The notes below the pieces were generated by a model that did no database searches, had not been told where the DNA came from, and worked only from the letters and a program-made list of their open reading frames with translations. Below are positions 61,541 through 64,000 of a stretch of DNA of 64,000 bases, piece by piece (the first letter of the stretch is position 1; the number at the start of each line of letters is the position of its first letter). A program made the position numbers and the translations under genes. Source of the stretch: Candidatus Peribacteria bacterium (lineage in GTDB: Bacteria > Patescibacteriota > Gracilibacteria > UBA1369 > UBA12463); contig CALRDN010000001.1 of NCBI GenBank assembly GCA_943354965.1, positions 101,033 to 165,032 on the forward strand. The letters run 5' to 3'.

Positions 61541-62812
61541 CTAAACTTTTTGGTAGTTTATGGTTTTTAGGGCTATTTTTGCCAGGTGTTCATAGCCTTC
61601 TAGGTTGAGATGAAGCGCAGATTGGCTGTTTACAAATGCTCCGTCTCGTTGTTTTGGGTTGTTTTTGTCAGCAACGGCGCCGTAGGAATCTATTATGCGA
61701 AATGTTCCTTTGCTTGCCTCGGCTTTTAGCCATTCATTATAAGCAAGTCGTGTGACTAGATTTATGGGTTTATTAGTAGGTGGCATCAGGAGACCTACAT
61801 ATATGGGAGCCGATTCATTGAGGGTTCGCACTGCCTTGATCAGTGTTCTCAGAGCATCCTGCATATCTTTCAGGCTATATCCTTGGACAATATTATTCCC
61901 TCCGCACTGCAAAATGATACTGTCGGAAGATGCTATATTATTTCTGAGCTCTGTGTTTTTCTTGTTATCGATTTTTTTGGCAATGTATTCAATTCTTTTT
62001 CCTACAAATCCTGCTGCGAATATTCCGTTGTCTCTCATTTCCTTTGAGAGACCTATTCCTTGCGCCTGGGAGTCGCCAATGATGACGGGCCGGTGCGATA
62101 CCCCAACTTCTTTTTTTTCTGGCTCTGGTACTCGAGGTGGTATTGGGGGTGGGACTTGAGGCTTTTTCGAAACATCTTCTTTTAGGGCTTTTGCTTCGGC
62201 TTTTGATGTATCTTCGACTTTTTCCGCCTTTGCTTCTCCCTTTTTTTCTGTTGCTTCCATTTGCTGTGCTTGTGCGCTGTTTGTTGTGAGGATGTCTTTG
62301 TAATCGATGGAAAGTTTTGTGCCTGTGTAGCTAGCGATATAATTTTGCTCTTCTGATTGATATTCACGGCCGTTTGGTCCGATAGATCTGGTTCCTTGGG
62401 TTGATTCGGCATCTGCTTTTTTTGTGATTTTTTGTACGTTTGGCGGGAGCATGTCGCCTGCGCCGATGGCTCTCTCTTCTGCAAAGGCGAGGTCGCCAAA
62501 ATCGAAGGTGATTTCTAGTCCTGTTTCGCCAAAATCAATATTTTTTCCAATAATTGCGAAGAGTTTTACGCGATCAATTGCGCGTAGTTTGGCTTTTTTA
62601 TCATCATCGGAGAGTGTGGTATCTGAGTCTATTTTTTTAATTTCATCATGGGTTTGTTTTTCTTTTGCAGGATCTTGTCGAATTTCCATAACTTTATTGA
62701 GGAATTCGCGAAAACTTCCGCTTTTAAGTACGGGAATGGTATCAAGTTTTTCAATTCCATTGAGACCAGGAATTTCTGTTGGTCTAGTTGTGCCTGTTGT
62801 CTCAACTCTCAT
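61541..62812 (-). CDS. SGNH/GDSL-hydrolase domain fused to an orphan N-terminal half
   Basis: 423 residues. The C-terminal domain (about 240-423) has the SGNH blocks: GDSQ (Ser near 247), QCGGNN (near 302-306, Asn in place of the usual N-D) and SALHLNLEGYEHLA (near 396-409, His of the H-L-N pair). The usual block-II glycine is uncertain. The N-terminal half (about 1-190) is a charged alpha/beta region with ITFDFGDLAF, followed by a Lys/Glu/Pro linker (about 195-238). No signal peptide. The substrate could be an acetylated glycan or lipid. A -10 hexamer sits at 62847-62842, about 30 nt upstream. Confidence 0.8.
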   Translation of the reverse strand: MRVETTGTTRPTEIPGLNGIEKLDTIPVLKSGSFREFLNKVMEIRQDPAKEKQTHDEIKKIDSDTTLSDDDKKAKLRAIDRVKLFAIIGKNIDFGETGLEITFDFGDLAFAEERAIGAGDMLPPNVQKITKKADAESTQGTRSIGPNGREYQSEEQNYIASYTGTKLSIDYKDILTTNSAQAQQMEATEKKGEAKAEKVEDTSKAEAKALKEDVSKKPQVPPPIPPRVPEPEKKEVGVSHRPVIIGDSQAQGIGLSKEMRDNGIFAAGFVGKRIEYIAKKIDNKKNTELRNNIASSDSIILQCGGNNIVQGYSLKDMQDALRTLIKAVRTLNESAPIYVGLLMPPTNKPINLVTRLAYNEWLKAEASKGTFRIIDSYGAVADKNNPKQRDGAFVNSQSALHLNLEGYEHLAKIALKTINYQKV

Positions 62813-62841
62813 GTAACTGGTTTGATATAATGTATCTTGCC

Positions 62842-62870
62842 ATTATACCACAGAATGTCCTATATCGGAA
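62842..62870 (-). promoter_or_regulatory. Promoter of the SGNH gene
   Basis: Minus strand: TTCCGA (62870-62865), 17 nt, TATAAT (62847-62842). The -10 overlaps the stop of the upstream orphan. Confidence 0.5.
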
Positions 62871-63841
62871 ATGGCATTTCTCGTCGTCTGTATCGTATTT
62901 TGCGCAGGATCCGGTCGTAATTTGAATATTTGAGAACTCATAATTTCCGGCTTACTTCCCCTTTTTTCCGGTATGAATATCATTTTTCCTTCTTTTATTT
63001 CAACTTTACCCCGAGCCACCTCAAAATATCCTTTTCCTGAATCGTCTTTGGTAGATATGGCGAAATCGAGCTCTGCTTCTCGTACCAGTTTTCTCCAGGC
63101 GTATGGGGACTTATAGATGATATAATAATTTTCACCTTCTCCATCGCCTCCTTTTGATACCTCTTTCACCCAGTACGGTTCTTCTTCCGGAGGAATACAG
63201 AGCGTAGTATGGGTAAAATACTCTCGTAATTCTTTCTCAGCGAGAATGATATTAGGGGGAAGTTTTGCAAAATCAATATTTCTTCTTTCTCCAATGGGAA
63301 GCCCCGCCGCATGGTTTTTTAACGGTCTGATATTAGGAAGATTGCGTATGTGGGGCTGTATCGTATAGGGTGTTTTTTTGTCCCTCACTTTTCGCTGATT
63401 TATCTCATTGAGATAGTTTGTGTCGTATGAGCGAAATGCGATCCATGTACCTTTTTGATTCTTGGGTGGGCAGCACATGATTCCCGTGAATTCTGCCGGG
63501 CTCATAATGATACCTGACCGTACGCCTGCAAATTTTTCGGCTATATCGGCTATGATAATGACGGGTTCCACGAGGAAGGTTTCACGATTCCGCAAATAAA
63601 GTGTAATTTTCTGGTTCAAATGCATCGTGGCCTTGTCTTCGTGTATGCCATTTTCCGCAAAAATATTATGAAAAAAATCTTCCGCTTTTTCGCAATAGGG
63701 GTGATCCGGAAAGGCAGAGAGGAGATCGTATTTTTGACCGCTTTTTGTTATTTCCGTCTTCTCCGAATGTCTGGAATGGGTGACTATCTCAAATCCATCA
63801 GGTAACTCTATCCTGTTATTATGATGTGGAGGCGCGTCCAT
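62843..63841 (-). CDS. Orphan protein of 332 residues
   Basis: No family recognised. Mostly soluble and charged. Residues about 90-150 look like alternating strands (FLVEPVIIIADIAEKFAG, SGIIMSPAEFTGIMCCPPK). The C-terminal part (about 225-300) contains YWVKEVSKGGDGEGENYYI, KLVREAELDFAISTKDDSG and a strand-turn-strand VARGKVEIKEGKMIFIPE. No signal peptide. It is followed directly by the SGNH gene with a separate promoter, so they may not be one operon. Confidence 0.7.
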   Translation of the reverse strand: MDAPPHHNNRIELPDGFEIVTHSRHSEKTEITKSGQKYDLLSAFPDHPYCEKAEDFFHNIFAENGIHEDKATMHLNQKITLYLRNRETFLVEPVIIIADIAEKFAGVRSGIIMSPAEFTGIMCCPPKNQKGTWIAFRSYDTNYLNEINQRKVRDKKTPYTIQPHIRNLPNIRPLKNHAAGLPIGERRNIDFAKLPPNIILAEKELREYFTHTTLCIPPEEEPYWVKEVSKGGDGEGENYYIIYKSPYAWRKLVREAELDFAISTKDDSGKGYFEVARGKVEIKEGKMIFIPEKRGSKPEIMSSQIFKLRPDPAQNTIQTTRNAISDIGHSVV

Positions 63842-63888
63842 AGAAGTCTTCGAGTTAATAGCGGAATCTCTGTGGCTAAAACAGCTAC

Positions 63889-63912
63889 TTTTGCTCTATA
63901 GTAAGAGCAAAA
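63889..63912. repeat. 9-bp perfect inverted repeat upstream of the orphan gene
   Basis: TTTTGCTCT (63889-63897) and AGAGCAAAA (63904-63912) around ATAGTA. On either strand the hairpin is followed by A/T-rich DNA, so it may be an operator or weak terminator. The rest of 63842-64000 shows no gene; a plus-strand frame may begin beyond the window. Confidence 0.5.
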
Positions 63913-64000
63913 TATCCCATTTTTTATAATGTTATGATAAAAAAAATGTCCCGTATGTAAATCTTTGGAGACAAAAAAGGACGGTCAAAGGAACGGAAAA

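Overview
The window looks like a chromosomal segment of a bacterium of the Candidate Phyla Radiation (Patescibacteria), most plausibly Peregrinibacteria-like. This is inferred from gene content: an AMP phosphorylase / ribose-1,5-bisphosphate isomerase pair, a compact SUF operon, a B12-dependent ribonucleotide reductase, S-layer-homology (SLH) cell-surface proteins and acetate kinase plus phosphotransacetylase. Many large proteins have no recognisable family. TGA is used as a stop (for example in comEC and the SLH gene ending at 29332), so the code is standard and the UGA-as-glycine lineages are unlikely.

Layout. 0-9 kb: a truncated kinase gene, a candidate structured ncRNA, groES-groEL under a CIRCE element, YqeY, a lipoprotein, comEC and a long coiled-coil protein. 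8.8-12.7 kb: nrdJ with a pair of NrdR-like boxes, a three-cysteine ferredoxin and a hydrolase. 12.7-17.6 kb is the most accessory-looking stretch: terC with an attC-like element behind it, orphan genes, two copies of a promoter-linked hairpin RNA next to a small orphan protein, and a XerA-like tyrosine recombinase. 17.6-23.6 kb: the SUF operon (rrf2-sufC-sufB-sufD-Rieske-sufS-sufU-DUF59) with a perfect palindromic operator. 23.6-31 kb: cell-surface genes (CAP domain, subtilase, two SLH proteins, one fused to RlpA) and tRNA-Glu. 31-33.3 kb: the khpB-yidC-rnpA-rpmH cluster. 33.4-40.4 kb: a PP2C-like membrane protein, two glycosyltransferases, a deaminase and the AMP salvage pair. 40.4-42.7 kb: a calpain-like protease overlapping a kinase-like gene, with a homopolymer frameshift at the protease 5' end. 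42.7-48.7 kb: flavoprotein, ackA-pta, PHP protein, lipoprotein and gltX. 48.8-60.3 kb: ftsK, a tandem-repeat coiled-coil gene, galE, a hydrolase, secA, an HD protein, a TrmB-like regulator with a divergent orphan, a polyprenyl-phosphate sugar transferase and rnpB. 60.5-64 kb: a small membrane protein, a TPR protein, an SGNH hydrolase and an orphan.

How the genes fit together. AckA and Pta make ATP from acetyl-CoA by way of acetyl phosphate. AMP phosphorylase and R15P isomerase turn AMP into ribulose-1,5-bisphosphate, but no RuBisCO is present in the window. SecA, YidC, sortable lipoproteins, SLH proteins, RlpA, CAP protein and subtilase form an export and envelope set. Kinase-like proteins (two) and a PP2C-like membrane protein suggest Ser/Thr phosphorylation signalling.

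Two general features guided start choice. Shine-Dalgarno sites are nearly absent. In several genes a sigma70-type -10 hexamer lies only about 5-7 nt before the start codon (ftsK, galE, the CAP gene, the gene at 16211-16618, and the upstream calpain start), which implies leaderless mRNAs. All functions are read from sequence motifs without database searches.
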